From assembly GCA_005788935.1 (NCBI GenBank), contig SYAK01000350.1:1-7781 (forward strand): DNA of 7,781 nt, written 5' to 3'. The notes beneath the pieces are model-generated. The model worked only from the letters and a program-made list of their open reading frames with translations, did not search any database and was not told the DNA's origin. The DNA is from Pseudomonadota bacterium. GTDB taxonomy: Bacteria > Myxococcota > UBA9042 > PHBI01. The translations under genes and the position numbers were made by a program. This document shows, in pieces, positions 5,916 through 7,781 of this stretch (the stretch's first letter is position 1; every line of letters begins with the position of its first letter).

Positions 5916-6970
5916 GGGCACCCCGCGGCGTCGCGCAACGCGTCGATTTCGGCGAGCAGCTCGGGCGTCGTCGCGAGATCGAGGAGCACGTCGTCACGTA
6001 GCCCGAGGGACGCCTCGCCGTCGGTCAGCGTCAGGTACTGCCAGGCGCGGCCCCAGAGGGTCAGGGTCGCCTCACGCCAGCAGGCGGAGTCATGGATCTT
6101 GTCGTATTCGGATGGGTATTCGGTCCGCGCGAGGCGGAGGTAGCGCGTCAGGTACCACAGGAAGGTGAGGAGGCCGTCGCGGGCCGAGATGGACTGGCCT
6201 CGCTGCAGCCGGTCGCGGAAGGCCCAGTCCGTCGCGAGCGAGTTGATGTACTGCAGCGTCTCCTCGAGGACCGAGTCGTAGCCCTGATCGCCGCCCTCGA
6301 CCGTCGCGTTGTCGGGGTCTCCGTCGAGGTAGACGGGGCGGTAGAAATCCTCTGGCAGGAGGTCGGCGTACGGGTCCTCGTTCAGGCGCGAGCGGGCGAG
6401 GCCGTTGCCGATGCGCGGGCAGGTGAAGGCGAGGGACGCGGTGACCCGATAGTGGAAGGTCGAGAACGTCGTCGCGGCGAGGTCGACGAAGTGGCCGCAC
6501 TCGTGGACAACGGTCGAGAGGCTCGCGAGGACAGAGGCGGCCGAGCCGGTGTCGCCGACGAAGGCGTTGACGCAGTCGCCGATCCGCCCGCCTGTCGCGA
6601 GGCCTTCGGCCACGAGGAACGCCCCGAGCGGGTAGCGTGCGGTCAGGACCTCACGGATGAAGGCCTTCGGGTCGCTCGGCAGGTAGGCCGAGACGGCAGG
6701 GCCGATGTCGGCGGTGTCGTCGGGTGGTGGCTCGCGGTAGCCATCGTCGTCGCAGATGGACGTGACCGGGTCCTCGGCTGACGACGCGCTGTCGGGCCCG
6801 CTGTTCGTCGCGTCGAGGCCGGGCTCGGCGTCGCCACCTGGCGCGCTGGTCTCGGTCGTGAGGGCGGCGTCGGCGGGCGCGGACGTGGTGCCATCGCTGT
6901 CGCAGGCGGTCATCGCGATCGCGGCTGCGGAGGTCAGGGCCACGAGGACTCGGTGTCGGGTCACGCTCAT
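5912..6970 (-). CDS. Lipoprotein with HExxH zinc-metallopeptidase-like motif
   Basis: 352 residues. The signal peptide (MSVTRHRVLVALTSAAAIAM) ends at a plausible lipobox MTAC with lipidated Cys23 and Asp at +2, followed by a low-complexity Ala/Ser/Asp/Gly linker to about residue 70. The globular part contains VVHECGHFVD (154-163), an HExxH motif in which His156 and His160 could bind zinc and Glu157 could act as general base. A candidate third ligand lies in LEETLQYIN (Glu236 or Glu237), as in gluzincin-type peptidases. Cys73, Cys133, Cys158, Cys184, Cys297 and Cys351 may form disulfides outside the cytoplasm. The rest is mainly helical (about 260-345). I infer an envelope-anchored peptidase or peptidase-like protein; no named family is recognised and activity is not shown. 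The ATG overlaps the stop of the monooxygenase gene (ATGA), so translation is coupled; there is no good ribosome binding site of its own. Confidence 0.88.
   Translation of the reverse strand: MSVTRHRVLVALTSAAAIAMTACDSDGTTSAPADAALTTETSAPGGDAEPGLDATNSGPDSASSAEDPVTSICDDDGYREPPPDDTADIGPAVSAYLPSDPKAFIREVLTARYPLGAFLVAEGLATGGRIGDCVNAFVGDTGSAASVLASLSTVVHECGHFVDLAATTFSTFHYRVTASLAFTCPRIGNGLARSRLNEDPYADLLPEDFYRPVYLDGDPDNATVEGGDQGYDSVLEETLQYINSLATDWAFRDRLQRGQSISARDGLLTFLWYLTRYLRLARTEYPSEYDKIHDSACWREATLTLWGRAWQYLTLTDGEASLGLRDDVLLDLATTPELLAEIDALRDAAGCP
6491..6505 (-). other. Codons for the HECGH putative zinc-binding motif
   Basis: These 15 bases encode His156-Glu-Cys-Gly-His160 of the lipoprotein. The two histidines and the glutamate match the HExxH signature. 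A possible third ligand, Glu236 or Glu237, is encoded at 6260-6265. The Cys inside the motif is less usual than a hydrophobic or small residue. Confidence 0.6.
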
Positions 6971-7781
6971 GGGGCGAATCCGAGGTCGCAGGGGGCGAGA
7001 TCCGCGTCGCAATCGCCCGCGCGCAGGTGGGGTGCGAGGCAGGCGTAGTGCGCGTCGAGTGCTGCGCGGCAGTGGTTGAACGCGGCCCCGAGGACGTCGT
7101 CGGGTGTCGGGCTCTGCTGGATGCAACCGCCGAGCCCTGCGAGCGTCGGACCGCAGGCGCGGCGGCCACATTCGACGAACAGCGGCTCGAGGGCGCACTC
7201 GGTACAGGCCTGGCCCGCCTGCGCGAGGCACTCGACCGCGCACAGGACGTCGGCCTCGGGGCAGGCGGTGATGCACGTCTTCGAGCCGGGGCAGCGCCCC
7301 TCGGCGGCCATCCCCCACGGGGCGGTCGTGACGATGTAGGCGAGGCACATCTCGTCAAGCGTCCCCTCGCCCCAGGTCACGAGCCGCGGGGTCTGCCGGA
7401 CGCCGTCGACGACCGCCTGGTTCTCGGGGCTGTTATCGTAGACGCAGCGGAGCGTCAGCGTGTCTCCGAAGTAGAGCGGGACATGGTCGGTCACCTTGTA
7501 CTGGTAGACCTGCTGCCAGTGAAAGTCCCAGCGCGGGATGTCGGCGAGGCAGTGGGTCTCCGCGCTCAGCGACCGCGTGACCGACAGCGAGATGGCGCGC
7601 CCGAGCAGGTGCATGTGCGGGATGACGCCGATGACGGTGGCGCTCGCGGGTGACATGACCGACGTCCCTTCGACGACCTCGCGCGCACCGGGCTCGATGG
7701 CGAGGTCGCCGTCGGCGATGGGTGTAATGGCGACGCTGGCCGTCGGGGTGGTGCCCGCAGGCAGCGTCCACAGGGCGACGC
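6967..7781 (-). CDS. Copper type II ascorbate-dependent monooxygenase-like protein, C-terminal part, with Cys-rich tail (cut by right edge)
   Basis: The frame is open to the right edge, so the start lies outside; 270 residues are visible (numbered here from base 7779). Residues 1-155 match the C-terminal domain of the peptidylglycine alpha-hydroxylating/dopamine beta-monooxygenase family. VIPHMHLLGR (52-61) supplies the HxH CuB ligands (His55, His57). The segment FGDTLTLRCVYDNSPENQ (104-121) followed by WGEGTLDEMCLAY (136-148) supplies the CuB methionine (Met144). Cys112 and Cys145 correspond to cysteines near the same positions in PHM. Enzymes of this family hydroxylate C-H bonds using O2, copper and ascorbate; the bacterial substrate is unknown. 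The CuA domain should lie upstream, outside the window. After residue 157 comes an unusual tail with 14 Cys in about 110 residues, predicted to be disulfide-rich and extracytoplasmic. The stop overlaps the next gene's ATG. Confidence 0.9.
   Translation of the reverse strand, partial: VALWTLPAGTTPTASVAITPIADGDLAIEPGAREVVEGTSVMSPASATVIGVIPHMHLLGRAISLSVTRSLSAETHCLADIPRWDFHWQQVYQYKVTDHVPLYFGDTLTLRCVYDNSPENQAVVDGVRQTPRLVTWGEGTLDEMCLAYIVTTAPWGMAAEGRCPGSKTCITACPEADVLCAVECLAQAGQACTECALEPLFVECGRRACGPTLAGLGGCIQQSPTPDDVLGAAFNHCRAALDAHYACLAPHLRAGDCDADLAPCDLGFAP
6970..7311 (-). other. Cys-rich C-terminal extension of the monooxygenase-like protein
   Basis: This region encodes residues 157-270 of the visible protein, after the copper domain. 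It holds 14 cysteines, mostly spaced 3-10 residues apart (for example GRC, KTC, TAC, VLC, VEC, QAC, TEC), with helical-looking stretches between them. The spacing does not match a ferredoxin CxxCxxCxxxC cluster. An even number of Cys in an exported protein suggests a disulfide-stapled helical module, perhaps for binding a partner or substrate. No named domain is recognised. Confidence 0.6.

Noticed and set aside
6970..7311. Cys-rich tail as a ferredoxin-like iron-sulfur or zinc-ribbon domain
   Set aside because: No CxxCxxCxxxC or paired CxxC pattern is present, and the protein is likely exported, where disulfides are more plausible.
1..7781. CRISPR array, insertion sequence, tRNA or phage features
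   Set aside because: I saw no regularly spaced direct repeats, transposase motifs, terminal inverted repeats or cloverleaf sequences; coding is nearly continuous on one strand with uniform composition.

Overview
The window is GC-rich DNA in which every gene I can support lies on the minus strand, so the genes are read from the right edge to the left. Strong third-position GC, two lipoproteins with short Gly/Asp-rich linkers after the lipobox, a PHM-like copper monooxygenase with a Cys-rich tail, and a DUF5690-type transporter together suggest a Gram-negative delta-proteobacterial lineage (Myxococcota or Bradymonadota-like). This is inference from gene content and style; there is no rRNA or other phylogenetic marker beyond ruvCAB.

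Right half (about 4421-7781): a tightly packed four-gene unit. It begins with the 3' part of a copper type II (peptidylglycine alpha-hydroxylating-like) monooxygenase that keeps its CuB His-x-His and Met ligands and ends in a region with 14 cysteines. Next, through an ATGA overlap, is a lipoprotein with a HECGH zinc-peptidase-like motif. Then, through a GTGA overlap, comes a 52-residue single-helix membrane microprotein that is easily missed. Two bases later a DUF5690-type major facilitator permease starts. The overlaps argue for one translationally coupled operon, apparently dedicated to an envelope process involving copper oxidation, a possible peptidase and transport. The substrate is unknown.

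Middle (1636-4353): a 905-residue lipoprotein with four Ig-like domains followed by a C-terminal half whose layout resembles a two-barrel BPI/TULIP lipid-binding protein. The two putative barrels are joined by a Pro-rich linker, as in animal BPI. This is the most interesting single gene in the window.

Left (1-1559): the Holliday-junction genes ruvC, ruvA and ruvB in transcription order. ruvC and ruvA overlap by ATGA, ruvB follows after 33 bases, and ruvB is cut by the left edge at residue 110. RuvC makes the resolving cuts, RuvA binds the four-way junction and RuvB is the AAA+ branch-migration motor.

No gene-free stretch exceeds 80 bases. I see no tRNA, rRNA, CRISPR array, insertion sequence or convincing factor-independent terminator.
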